Below are positions 27,596-36,024 of a stretch of DNA of 64,000 nucleotides, in pieces. A program made the translations under genes and the position numbers. The stretch lies in IMG/VR virus record IMGVR_UViG_3300028883_000295, positions 17,601 to 81,600 of that record; one strand, 5' to 3'. Source of the DNA: a virus. The notes below the pieces were generated by a model. The model ran no database searches, was not told the DNA's origin, and was given only the letters and a program-made list of their open reading frames with translations. The stretch's first letter is position 1, and the number at the start of each line of letters is the position of its first letter.

Positions 27596-28116
27596 TTCTT
27601 AATTCGTGCTAAATCATCTGCAGGATAGGTAACAAGTGCCAGTCCAACTAATTCTATATCCTTAGCACACAGTTTCTGGTCTTCCCATTCATCCATAGTA
27701 AGAATCTCTACACTTAATCCACTAACAAAGTCTGCATCTATCATTGCAATAGCATCTTTTGATGCAGATGTTAGTCTATGTAGATATAAATCTCCTTTCA
27801 ATGAATCTTTTGAGAAGTATAGATTATGAACATATCCAATTCTATTTAGAACCTTACTTGGTTCATGATCTAAATTCAGATATATTCTATCATGGTCTAA
27901 ATCAAAGTATTTGCTCTTTTCCATCGCTGTATTTGCAGCCTTAGCTAATTCTTGTGGACTATAGTAAATCTCTGTTCTAGATATAGAATCAGCATATCCA
28001 CCAACATGAAGTAATTCACATTCTGAATATCTTCTTGCATCTCCACTCTTAGCAAATATCTTTTTGTTATACTTGAATGGAACCATCAATCTTCTTAATT
28101 TCTTTTCTTCTGTCAT
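27592..28116 (-). CDS. Prohead protease (S78-like)
   Basis: Start set to the second ATG (28116), 3 nt after GGAGAT; 174 residues. LDHEPSKVLNRIGYV (His84), DADFVSGLSVEIL (Ser135) and DIELVGLALVTYPAD (Glu155) reproduce the His-Ser-Glu triad order of HK97-type prohead proteases. It lies right after the portal gene, the standard position. It has no scaffold domain, unlike the second protease-like gene at 23412. Confidence 0.7.
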   Translation of the reverse strand: MTEEKKLRRLMVPFKYNKKIFAKSGDARRYSECELLHVGGYADSISRTEIYYSPQELAKAANTAMEKSKYFDLDHDRIYLNLDHEPSKVLNRIGYVHNLYFSKDSLKGDLYLHRLTSASKDAIAMIDADFVSGLSVEILTMDEWEDQKLCAKDIELVGLALVTYPADDLARIKK

Positions 28117-28125
28117 CATATCTCC

Positions 28126-29550
28126 TTATTCATCACTTGTAGGTTGAATCTTGGGTTTCATTTCTCCACCCCAACTCAAATCATCTCCACCTTCTATTGG
28201 TGGTAATCCAAATGCATCACGTATCTCATTTATGGTAACAGGTTTTTGTGGACTGAATTGGAATCCTCTCATTAAGTTGCCAAACCATTTAGCAAATCCT
28301 TCCTCATCTCTAGTAGTAACTGACCTGAATTTCATATGAACTATATTCTTTTCAAATCCAGCCTCCTCTAGAAGTGGATTTATCAAATCTGTTCTTAATT
28401 TCGTAGATATCTTATGTTGTAGTGCTCGAATAAATCTCTCATACATAATCTCCCTAACTGAAGATGATGCATCAGAAGAACTTCGAGTACTCATCCCTAT
28501 TCCTTCTTCATTGACCATTAATCCAACAATTGCCTTCTTCTGGAACAGAGTTGCCTGTTGTTCAATTCCTGGAAGTCCACCTTCATCTATAGTATCCATT
28601 TTGATGATTGCTGGAACTATATATTCATTCTTAGCAGTTACATCCTCTAAGTCATTCTTTATCTTGTCAAATACATCCTTTGGAGGTAATGGTTCTTCTT
28701 CTGTGCCTATAGTAACCACATATTTCCTTCCACTGTGCCTAATTGCAGTGTGAAATGATGCCTCATCAACACCAACCATTCTATCTATAGTATCCTTAGA
28801 TGGACCTATCAAAGAGATGTGATATGGTGAATTAGACTGTGGAAAGAACCCTATATGGATTATTTCATCTGTATCTAGAACTGGAGTTTTCCTTCCAGTG
28901 ATATTTTGCTGATATCCAGTGATTTCACCTGTTTTCTTATCCGTAATTGCTTCCATAGTGATTGGATCTACTGTAATTACATAAGAAATGTATCCTTTTG
29001 GCTTATCTCCATTAGATTGCATAGTTTTCAGCTGTTCTAGTCTATTTTGGTAGTTTCTCTTCAATTCTGGATGCTTTGGTTTGTTACTGTTCTCTTGTAA
29101 TTTGCTTTGAAGCCTAGAAATTGATGGAGCAATGTATTTTTCAACAGAATCCTCTTTCTTTCTGGTGGCCATGACCTTTTCCATAAATGAATCCCCAAAT
29201 ACAAGTGTATAAATAACATTATCAAATAGAATACCATCTATATCCATCTCATTAAATCTTGTTTCAATGAGTTTCTTGGCATCTTCATTCTCAGAAGATA
29301 GATGATATCCTACCATCACAGTATTACTTGCAATGTTGTTTATAGAAGCAAATATAGTTCCTTCACCTTGATAATACTTCCAATAGTTCTGTAGAACTTT
29401 CTTATTCCTTTTGAATGGACTTATTCCCTTGAGACTAAATCCACCAGTTCCACCAACACTAACTGTTTTTTGAGTGCCATCAGAATTTAGATATATACTT
29501 CTTTTGCTTCCTAGTAATCTACTATTTCTAATAGAATCAACAATTCCCAT
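28126..29550 (-). CDS. Portal protein
   Basis: 474 residues, the dodecameric DNA-entry channel at the head vertex. Features: YWKYYQGEGTIFASINNIAS near the N-terminus, DNVIYTLVFGDSFMEKV, an ITVDPITMEAITD beta segment, TDEIIHIGFFPQSNSPYHIS, the long clip/stem helices (ALQHKISTKLRTDLINPLLE), and a C-terminal NEIRDAFGLPPIEGGD that is near-universal in portals. Between Alba/TerL and protease. Confidence 0.85.
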   Translation of the reverse strand: MGIVDSIRNSRLLGSKRSIYLNSDGTQKTVSVGGTGGFSLKGISPFKRNKKVLQNYWKYYQGEGTIFASINNIASNTVMVGYHLSSENEDAKKLIETRFNEMDIDGILFDNVIYTLVFGDSFMEKVMATRKKEDSVEKYIAPSISRLQSKLQENSNKPKHPELKRNYQNRLEQLKTMQSNGDKPKGYISYVITVDPITMEAITDKKTGEITGYQQNITGRKTPVLDTDEIIHIGFFPQSNSPYHISLIGPSKDTIDRMVGVDEASFHTAIRHSGRKYVVTIGTEEEPLPPKDVFDKIKNDLEDVTAKNEYIVPAIIKMDTIDEGGLPGIEQQATLFQKKAIVGLMVNEEGIGMSTRSSSDASSSVREIMYERFIRALQHKISTKLRTDLINPLLEEAGFEKNIVHMKFRSVTTRDEEGFAKWFGNLMRGFQFSPQKPVTINEIRDAFGLPPIEGGDDLSWGGEMKPKIQPTSDE

Positions 29551-29569
29551 TTATAATCTTTTTCCTTAT

Positions 29570-29866
29570 CTACTTTTTATTAAATTTATCTTTTTTGATT
29601 CCTGATAATGTAATATCTAGTGTAGTTACCTTTCGAGTCTCTCCAGATTCATCCTTAAACTCTTGAGTATCCACAATTATATTATATTTAGCATCATCCA
29701 GATATTCTCTAATCAGAATCGCCAATACATCCAATGCATTCTTATTATTCTTGCCCCTAGATTGAATCTTTATCTCATTTGCCTTACTTAGAGCAAAGAA
29801 ACAGCCTGTGATGTAGTGTTTTATCTCCTTTGGACCTATAAATACTATGTTATTTGAGTTAACCAT
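29570..29866 (-). CDS. Alba-family DNA/RNA-binding protein
   Basis: Start is ATG 29866 with AGGAGG eight nt upstream; 98 residues. NNIVFIGPKEIKHYITGCFF, EIKIQSRGKNNKNALDVLA, then GETRKVTTLDITLSG follow the Alba fold strand by strand, including the RG motif between strand 2 and helix 2 and the arginine in the last hairpin. Alba is an archaeal chromatin protein. Lying between terminase and portal, it may coat packaged DNA, act during packaging or regulate late RNA. Confidence 0.85.
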   Translation of the reverse strand: MVNSNNIVFIGPKEIKHYITGCFFALSKANEIKIQSRGKNNKNALDVLAILIREYLDDAKYNIIVDTQEFKDESGETRKVTTLDITLSGIKKDKFNKK

Positions 29867-29876
29867 ACTTATCCTC

Positions 29877-31421
29877 CTATATTTTTGTGAATCTATATTT
29901 ATTACTAACATGTGGAACAGTTTTCTTTGCTGACACCATTCCTACAGCATCAGCCCAATTTATAGGTTTGTTTTCATCTTCTACCCTAGAAACTTGAATT
30001 GCAAAGGATAATGAATCAATTGTATCCTCATGTGCTCCCCTAGGATAAGATGCTAATTCATCAATCCAGTCAACTAAATCTGGATTGAGAAACATTCTTC
30101 CTGTCTCAAATAGCTGAGACAAGACCTGCACTCTACCTAATTTATCATTAACCGATGAAGATTTCACTGGAATAATTGGATATCCAACCAATCTGTCCTG
30201 TAAATCCTCAACTACTATCTTTTGTGGTCCAACCTGTTCTATTCCTATTCTTGATACAGGTGCCCATTTCATAAATAATCTTCTAATTTCTTCAGATTGT
30301 GCATGTAGAGAGAGTCTATCTCTAAATCCATCAATCACATATATGAGTCCATCCTTAATTGCAGTCATTGTAATGGTGAAATAATCACCAGTTCCTTCTC
30401 TGGAAGCTAAATCTACCCCCATAAATATCTCATATGGTCTCTCTGGTAGCTTATATGCATCAGTAGATGCTTGAATCCACTCCCATTTGATTGGATTGTC
30501 CTCTCCAGAAACGAATTCATTCTGATATTGCATCATGAATGAGACATTTCCATAGTTTCTTCTTATTTTGCAGAGTTTCTCATAAGGCATCTTTTCTTTC
30601 CAGAGAACTTCTGGCCTTTCTTCAGGTGGAAGTCTCTGAACATATGCTTTTATGGTATCCATATACTCTGTATCAGGTAAATTCTTCACCGATTCAACAT
30701 AATTCCTTATTTTGTCTGATTCAGTAACAATTGCCTGATATTTCTTGCCTCGATAGTCTGGAATCTTCATTAAATAGGAATAAAGGTCAGCTTGGTGCCA
30801 TCTGGTCCCAATAACGATGATTTTCTCGTATTTTCTCTTAGACATTCGATTATATGGCTCCAACATAGGCATAATCTCATTCTCGAACTGGAAAATGAGG
30901 TTTTTTCTCTGATTCTCTGTCTTACACTTCTCTTTGTCCACCACATCGTCTAGGATAATCATATCTGGATGAGATCCTACCATCCCACCAGTGATTCCAA
31001 GCACTTTAAGTGTCTCATCCTTCCTATTCTTGGATTTAGAAACAATTAATTTCTCATTTGACCATAATGCATTTCCTCTTTGCTGTCCAAATAGGTCAAT
31101 TAACTTCTCATTGCCCTCTAGATTCCTCTTAATCTCCCTCATGATGCCATTTGCCATGTCTTGATTGATAGTTATGATGAGAACCCGTATATTTGGATCC
31201 TGAATTATCTTCCAAGTGATGTATGCAGCCACCATAAAGGTTTTTCCATGTCCTCTAGGAGCAAGTAATAGATTAGTATTATATTTCTCAATAGACTCAA
31301 TCCACTCTCTATGAAAATGTTTGTAGTCTAAATTAAGAATTTCAGTTACAAATGCACCGAAATCTCTTAAATATCTAATTTTATCCCTCATCTTGAGGAA
31401 TTCTTCACCAGCAGTTGCCAT
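29877..31421 (-). CDS. terL: Terminase large subunit
   Basis: 514 residues. ATPase: Walker A APRGHGKT (54-61), Walker B MIILDD (154-159), coupling motif GTRWHQAD (205-212). RNase-H-like nuclease: FMGVDLASREGTGDYF (Asp337), SRIGIEQVGPQ (Glu395), GAHEDTIDSLSFA (Asp466/Asp469). Both domains are complete, so it should cut and pump DNA into the prohead. It is the second conserved gene of the late module. Confidence 0.95.
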   Translation of the reverse strand: MATAGEEFLKMRDKIRYLRDFGAFVTEILNLDYKHFHREWIESIEKYNTNLLLAPRGHGKTFMVAAYITWKIIQDPNIRVLIITINQDMANGIMREIKRNLEGNEKLIDLFGQQRGNALWSNEKLIVSKSKNRKDETLKVLGITGGMVGSHPDMIILDDVVDKEKCKTENQRKNLIFQFENEIMPMLEPYNRMSKRKYEKIIVIGTRWHQADLYSYLMKIPDYRGKKYQAIVTESDKIRNYVESVKNLPDTEYMDTIKAYVQRLPPEERPEVLWKEKMPYEKLCKIRRNYGNVSFMMQYQNEFVSGEDNPIKWEWIQASTDAYKLPERPYEIFMGVDLASREGTGDYFTITMTAIKDGLIYVIDGFRDRLSLHAQSEEIRRLFMKWAPVSRIGIEQVGPQKIVVEDLQDRLVGYPIIPVKSSSVNDKLGRVQVLSQLFETGRMFLNPDLVDWIDELASYPRGAHEDTIDSLSFAIQVSRVEDENKPINWADAVGMVSAKKTVPHVSNKYRFTKI

Positions 31422-31483
31422 ATTGATTTAAAGAAAGTCACATAATTTACATGAAAGGTTTAAAGTCCTATTCAGAAACTTAC

Positions 31484-31672
31484 CTATTCGTCAGTCCAGC
31501 CAACAATGAAACCGAACAAAGCACCTAGGAATATGAATATTTCTTCCCATGCTAATGAAGAAACAAATCCCATATCACCAAAGATAGCTCCACCAATTCC
31601 ACCGAAAGTTAAACCGATGACTGCACCTAAGAATGCTTTAGGTATTTTCTTTACTAAATCAACTTTTACCAT
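31484..31672 (-). CDS. Small two-helix membrane protein
   Basis: 62 residues, hydrophobic at ~13-33 (Gly-rich, AVIGLTFGGIGGAIFG) and ~43-58. With the 67-residue protein upstream it forms a pair of small membrane proteins between the terminase genes. A holin/antiholin pair is an option. The 170 nt upstream (31673-31841) contain no convincing gene. Confidence 0.5.
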   Translation of the reverse strand: MVKVDLVKKIPKAFLGAVIGLTFGGIGGAIFGDMGFVSSLAWEEIFIFLGALFGFIVGWTDE

Positions 31673-31841
31673 TCTATCTTTTTCTATTCATCACATTAAA
31701 TATACATACCTGTTTGTTTTTTACGAAATGTGTCCATCACTTGTTTGTTGTAGTAGATGAGTCACCTGGCATGATATCCATGTCATAAATAGACTCTTCA
31801 TCGTTATCATCGTTTAGAGTTCTTGTATTTATTTAAGAAGT

Positions 31842-32045
31842 TTAATCATTCCAGTGCTTTGTCATATTGGTTATTAAATGCAATATACCAATAGCTAGTG
31901 TTATGTAAGCAGCGTATTCAGGTGGAAACTCTTCAGTTTCCAGAAATCCAATAGCGTATGTTAGAGTGAAAGGTATTGCAGCATATGTAAGTCCAGTGAA
32001 GAACTTCTTTACAGAAATCTTCCAGTCAAATCCAGTTCCTGGCAT
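31842..32045 (-). CDS. Small membrane protein, holin-like candidate
   Basis: 67 residues; two hydrophobic segments (~17-32 AAIPFTLTYAIGFLE and ~43-60 YAAYITLAIGILHLI) separated by an acidic turn, with a polar C-terminus. Strong AGGAGATAT site before the ATG. Topology fits class II holins but no homologue is recognised. Confidence 0.5.
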   Translation of the reverse strand: MPGTGFDWKISVKKFFTGLTYAAIPFTLTYAIGFLETEEFPPEYAAYITLAIGILHLITNMTKHWND

Positions 32046-32090
32046 ATATCTCCTCCATTTATATCTATTTAAGAATCTACATAAGATACA

Positions 32091-32702
32091 TCAATTATCA
32101 TTAGCTATTTTAGTCATAAGAGCTTCAATTCTTTTGAGATATCCTTCTCTGCACTCATCACAAAGATCCTTTTCTATATCCATCAATTCATTTGAAAAGT
32201 TCAGCATAAGCACCTTCACCTCTTTATCCTTCTTGAGGTTGATATCTCCTATATTTGAAACCTGTCTGATAGTGAACTGTTGTAGAGACTCCCAGTGCTT
32301 TCGTATCTCTTCAAATCTCTTTAATTCAGCTAGATTAGCCTTGACCATATCGTTGACATTGCCACTCTCTTCAGCTATCTTTCTGACTTTCTTGAAATCC
32401 TTCTCTAGCCTATGTAGAGATTTGATTATCTTGAGGATTGCATCATTATATTCACTCTGCATCACCTCTATGATATCTTCTTCACCTTTTTCAATAATCT
32501 GAGTCAGGTTCTTTTTGTCATATCCTTGGATGCCTCTTTTGATTGCCATGTGAGATAGAGGTTCTCCAAAAGTATCATATATCAAATCATGATGCCTTTC
32601 ATTTAGAATCTGGGCAGTGACTTCCCATCCATGTCCTTCCTTTCTAATCTCACTTGCTTCTTTTTCTAGCCCTAATTCTGCTAGTTTAGATTTTCTTGCC
32701 AT
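32091..32702 (-). CDS. Terminase small subunit candidate
   Basis: 203 residues, first gene of the late operon. The N-terminal ~60 residues look like a helix-turn-helix (LAELGLEKEASEIRKEGHGW, LSHMAIKRGIQGY), and the remainder is a long charged coiled coil with a CDECREG knuckle near the C-terminus. DNA recognition plus oligomerising coiled coil is the small-terminase plan; two small membrane genes lie between it and TerL. Confidence 0.5.
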   Translation of the reverse strand: MARKSKLAELGLEKEASEIRKEGHGWEVTAQILNERHHDLIYDTFGEPLSHMAIKRGIQGYDKKNLTQIIEKGEEDIIEVMQSEYNDAILKIIKSLHRLEKDFKKVRKIAEESGNVNDMVKANLAELKRFEEIRKHWESLQQFTIRQVSNIGDINLKKDKEVKVLMLNFSNELMDIEKDLCDECREGYLKRIEALMTKIANDN

Positions 32703-32798
32703 ATCTACTCCAAAATAAGAATTTTGCCCACCATCACCCTCGGCTTAGCTTGCCTCTCCTGCTTGACATATGGTCGAATATGAAATCATATATTCTTT

Positions 32799-32808
32799 TC
32801 TATATATC
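32799..32808 (-). promoter_or_regulatory. TATA box of the late (minus) operon
   Basis: Minus-strand reading GAGGATATATAGAAAAG about 100 nt upstream of the first late gene; it faces away from the plus-strand TATA box at 32881, making 32799-32888 a divergent control region. Confidence 0.45.
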
Positions 32809-32880
32809 CTCAATCATATTATATGTTGGGGAGCAAGGTTTATAGATATATATATTTCTCGAAGGGAGTCAATGCATGCC

Positions 32881-32888
32881 TTTATATA
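32881..32888 (+). promoter_or_regulatory. TATA box of a candidate ncRNA
   Basis: TTTATATAGGGG in AT-rich DNA. Expected transcription start ~25 nt downstream coincides with the abrupt onset of a GC-rich stretch at ~32904. A second, longer TATA tract lies at 32839-32856. Confidence 0.45.
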
Positions 32889-32903
32889 GGGGTATTTCGT
32901 TAT

Positions 32904-33033
32904 TCTGGCCTGAAACGGGTCTGGAGATCCTGTGGAAAAATGAGCCTGCGAGGGCTAGAAGCGTGGCGTGGAGAGAGGGACAAGAGCGGGACAGAGGTAA
33001 GTATATATCCATTTCGTTAATTTAGAATTTTTT
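32904..33033 (+). ncRNA. GC-rich candidate non-coding RNA next to the presumptive origin
   Basis: About 95 nt (32904-32999) are far richer in G and C than anything around and are purine-biased toward the 3' end (two GGGACA-GAG type repeats). AGCC-TGCGAG-GGCT can form a hairpin at ~32943-32956. A TATA box precedes it by the archaeal distance, and a T6 run at 33028-33033 could end it. A 65-codon frame crosses the region but looks unlike protein. GC islands in AT-rich archaeal DNA often mark structured RNA. Confidence 0.45.
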
Positions 33034-33939
33034 AACTAAGCAGGTAATTGAAATATATTCCCCCTACATATCCCTCTTTATGTTTATATATAAGCCTGAA
33101 GATAAATATACCCCTGCCATCCCTGAATTAATATATATTTAATTAGATAAATCTAATCCTACATGCTCAACTACATATATATCTAGCCTTGAATATATAA
33201 ATGAATCTATATTCCCCCCTGTATAGAAGCCTGTATATAGAAGCCTAAGTATAGAGATAAGTATATAATTCTCTAAATATATAATTAATTTAATTCTATT
33301 TCCCTCTATATATCTTATACTATAATTCTATTTATATAAAGCCCGTAACATTAACCCCTCTATTTACTTTTATTCTATCTATTGAATATATTTATTTAAC
33401 GCTATCTTTGACCCCTAGACCTAGACCCCTACTTTTATCTAGTGTTATACATATATATCTCTATTGTTACATTTGTTTGAATACAGCATTTTTATTTAGA
33501 ACAGCCCTATAAATATATGCAGACCCCATAATTTGCATATACCCATTTTTTGAGAATACCCCGAAATTTTGCCTGAGGAAGCCCATATATAGCCCATAGA
33601 AGCAATATCTTTTCTTAGCCTTAGCGTTCTTAAGCCTAAGGTTCAGACCCCTCAGAATCGCTTATATGCAATCTTTGTTTACGTTTTGATTATTATCCCC
33701 CTCTATGAATATAATTGTTTTTGAAACAAATTGATTTATACCCCTAGACCCCTTATATCTATTCAGGTATTTATATATTAGAATTCCGATATTTATCAGA
33801 TTGAAAAAATATATAGAGGTATAAATTTAATTATACCCCTATACTTATTTTAGATATTGGTATTATTTTCCTTATTATCTGTCCCTCTTTATTCTGTGTA
33901 TAAAGTGTAATTATGTTATTCCTTGATTTATCTATTTTC
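33034..33939. other. Gene-free, C-skewed AT-rich region
   Basis: About 900 nt without a supported gene. The plus strand is dominated by A/T with recurring CCCCT and AAGCC(T/C) clusters while G is scarce, so C greatly exceeds G. Many short TATATA tracts. No long repeat is obvious. Together with the flanking TATA boxes, ncRNA and inverted repeat this is the best candidate for the replication origin or control region. Confidence 0.55.
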
Positions 33940-34146
33940 TTAATCATCTATTCTCTCTAATGGAATCAATATTTTCCCTGTTTTATCTATTATATTCCTA
34001 TCAATTAGTGTTTTTGCTGTTCTACCATAAGACCCCTGTAAATTCCAACAATAGCCTGTTTTGATTAATTCGCTAAATAGTTCTAATATTCCCCTATTTG
34101 ATAAATTCCCTGTTTCATATTCGATGATTTTTGTTGTTAAATCCAT
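33940..34146 (-). CDS. Conserved small phage protein (DUF7417-like)
   Basis: 68 residues. DLTTKIIEYETGNLSNRGI followed by LFSELIKTGYCWNLQGSYGR and TAKTLIDRNII is a small conserved family seen in many phages and archaeal viruses; biochemical role unknown to me. It is the last of three minus genes within the gene-poor region. Confidence 0.65.
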   Translation of the reverse strand: MDLTTKIIEYETGNLSNRGILELFSELIKTGYCWNLQGSYGRTAKTLIDRNIIDKTGKILIPLERIDD

Positions 34147-34147
34147 T

Positions 34148-34516
34148 TTAAATATACCCCCTTAATGATTCTTTGCTTATTGGGGTGAATTCCTCTTGAT
34201 TCTTTGCTTCCATTACTGTTCTAACTGCCTTCATTCTTTCGATATCTGCGACGAGAAACATAAACGCTAATTCTCTCTTAGAAAATTTTGTTTCGAACAG
34301 TTCTATAACTTGAGAATCTTTTACATGATTTCTTAATGTGTATTCCCCTATTGCTTCAAATCTCTCTTGTATTTCCTTTGTATTCACATCTACAGCGATA
34401 TCTGTTCTCTTTAAATCATGGTTATATGCTCTATGCCTTTTAATATCCCTAGAAGGCACAGAAGCCTTTTTATTGGCTTCTGAATTGATTTTTTTCAATG
34501 TTTCTAAATCGTGCAT
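34148..34516 (-). CDS. Small regulatory-type protein with SKREL motif
   Basis: 122 residues, charged and helical. FETKFSKRELAFMFLVADIE parallels EKHFSKRELTFLLVQ in the next gene upstream, so the two share a domain. Start follows AGGTAGATAAAT. No known family; an early regulatory role is a guess from position in the control region. Confidence 0.55.
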   Translation of the reverse strand: MHDLETLKKINSEANKKASVPSRDIKRHRAYNHDLKRTDIAVDVNTKEIQERFEAIGEYTLRNHVKDSQVIELFETKFSKRELAFMFLVADIERMKAVRTVMEAKNQEEFTPISKESLRGYI

Positions 34517-34528
34517 ATTTATCTACCT

Positions 34529-34801
34529 CTAGAATGGATTATTCATTTTTTGCACTAGTAAGAAGGTTAATTCTCTCTTTGAAAAGTGTTTCTCTATGTA
34601 TTCCCCGAACTCTGAAGCATTAAAATCTTGCTTATTCGCATGTATACATGCTTCTTGAATCCTATTCATTAACTCAATCCCTTCAGGTATTCGAAAAGCA
34701 GAATCCATATTTTCTTCTTCATGTGCATATGGTAAATTTATCTCATGTGTAACTATATTTCCTGCTTCTATTATATTTTCCTTTATTGTTTCTTTTTGCA
34801 T
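34529..34801 (-). CDS. Small protein with SKREL motif (paralogue)
   Basis: 90 residues, acidic. The C-terminal FGEYIEKHFSKRELTFLLVQ matches the domain in the downstream gene. It is the first gene of a three-gene minus operon with a TATA box ~20 nt upstream. Confidence 0.55.
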   Translation of the reverse strand: MQKETIKENIIEAGNIVTHEINLPYAHEEENMDSAFRIPEGIELMNRIQEACIHANKQDFNASEFGEYIEKHFSKRELTFLLVQKMNNPF

Positions 34802-34816
34802 TTTTATCTACCTCAT

Positions 34817-34826
34817 TTTATATATT
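34817..34826 (-). promoter_or_regulatory. TATA box for the three-gene minus operon
   Basis: Minus-strand CAAATATATAAAATGAGG lies ~20 nt before the ATG at 34801, giving a very short or no leader. Confidence 0.4.
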
Positions 34827-34894
34827 TGTTTAATTGTGTATATCTCTAATCCTTTGACCTCTTATCATTGACCCCATAAAAGCCTAATTAGAAG

Positions 34895-34983
34895 CCCGTT
34901 AACCTGTGTCCAAAGATTGATTTTTTGCGTATCCGTTTAAGAGTTGTCAGGTATCCTCTTAAACCCGTTAAACCTGTGTTCCA
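34895..34983. repeat. Direct and inverted repeats, origin-type cluster
   Basis: CCCGTTAACCTGTGTCCA (34895-34912) recurs as CCCGTTAAACCTGTGTTCCA (34964-34983). Between them GTTTAAGAG (34935-34943) and CTCTTAAAC (34956-34964) form a perfect 9-bp inverted repeat with a 12-nt spacer. Such a cluster in a gene-free region may bind an initiator or repressor. Confidence 0.6.
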
Positions 34984-35110
34984 TATGGGATATTTACTTA
35001 TATACTTATGCCTGTTTTTGATTGTTAATATACTTAAGTGAAAAACTTTAAATATAAATACTTACTATATACTAAGTTAAGGTTCATGCTTAACTTATCT
35101 ATATAGATTA

Positions 35111-35506
35111 GTGGTGACTAGAGATATGAATATTAATATATTTAGAGTTAGATATAAAGCCTTATTTCAGGCATATCTAGAGGTATTTATATATTTCATT
35201 TTATATTCTCTCATTTATTCATTTAGATATATCTTCAGGCATAGATATTTTATACCCATCTATTTAAATTCAGACCCCAAGATATATATCCCTAGAGCAT
35301 TTATATCCAGAGATTTATATATATTTGTTTTTACTTTAATTAATATATACTTAAGATATTATAGAACTAGTGATATAGATTCAGATTTATATATAAGATT
35401 CTATAGAACAATAGATTTAGATTCTAATAGATATATAGATTTAGAATTATATAGAACTAGAGATATAAGTTTTACTAGAGATATAGATATATGTTATTTT
35501 ATATAA
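35111..35506 (+). other. Low-complexity open frame with in-frame repeats, doubtful gene
   Basis: A 131-codon frame in extremely AT-rich DNA. The second half repeats YRTxDIDSDxYI-type units (YRTSDIDSD, YRTIDLDSN, YRTRDISF), reflecting DNA repeats of TATAGAACTAG and AGATATAGATT. It has GGTGA eight nt before an internal ATG and a TATA-like tract upstream. Composition (F, Y, I, R, D only) is unlike its neighbours, so I treat it as a repeat tract that may or may not be translated. Confidence 0.25.
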
Positions 35507-35611
35507 GTGGTTCTATAGTAATACTTCTATGATAATACTACTATAATACTACTTATATATCTACCCCCCTATATAGTTCCCCCCCTTCTTTTACAAAATG
35601 CTGTGTATATC

Positions 35612-35717
35612 GTGATTAGATTTTTGAACTCAAAACTTTTTCTAAATTCTGATTCAAAATCTTTTGCAGATGGTGATTAGATTCCCTTACAAAAGAGGAT
35701 GTAGATAGTGATTAGAT
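35612..35717. repeat. Triple GTGATTAGAT operator-like repeats
   Basis: GTGATTAGAT occurs at 35612, 35673 and 35708, each 3' of an ACAAAA- or GCAGAT-type tract, immediately upstream of the early promoter at 35734. Related GTGATTAG/GTGATTCA units lie in the divergent region at 40739-40780. Likely binding sites of a viral regulator. Confidence 0.5.
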
Positions 35718-35733
35718 ATTTATATTCGATCAA

Positions 35734-35744
35734 AAATATAAAAG
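35734..35744 (+). promoter_or_regulatory. Early promoter TATA box
   Basis: AAATATAAAAG with a purine-rich BRE-like flank (GATCAAAA), ~75 nt upstream of the first early gene. A second TATA-like TTTAAACA lies at 35770-35777, ~38 nt before the ATG. Confidence 0.5.
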
Positions 35745-35814
35745 TCCAAGAATAGAATACCCAAAAGTATTTAAACACATAACCCTTACGGTATCTCAAA
35801 ATTAGGTGAAAAAT

Positions 35815-36024
35815 ATGGAAAAAGAAAACCAAAACCAAGAAGTAGAGGCTGTTGAGAAAGAAACATTTATTTGCACAGAGATGGATTTAAGAAAGGGAAT
35901 TATGGGAGAGATAGTGAAAGAGATTCAGTTATTATCCTATAGTGGCTATGAAAAGATTGATAATATAATTAAAGAGGAATTAAAGAAGTATTACATTGAG
36001 AAATTAAAGAAAGAGGTGAACTAA
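35815..36024 (+). CDS. Early protein 1, unknown
   Basis: Start placed at the ATG 35815 since AGGTG lies ahead of it; 69 residues. Acidic/helical, with QLLSYSGYEKIDNIIKEEL. First gene of an eight-gene plus-strand operon in which stops and starts abut (TAAATG), implying translational coupling. No family recognised. Confidence 0.5.
   Translation: MEKENQNQEVEAVEKETFICTEMDLRKGIMGEIVKEIQLLSYSGYEKIDNIIKEELKKYYIEKLKKEVN

Noticed and set aside
31673-31841. Short acidic minus-strand frame between two membrane genes
   Set aside because: Reads like protein for ~25 codons but has no start codon or ribosome-binding site.
32823-33020. 65-codon plus-strand frame across the GC-rich island
   Set aside because: Composition (WRSCGKMSLRGLEAW-like) and codon use do not match neighbours, no ribosome-binding site, and a TATA box lies inside it.
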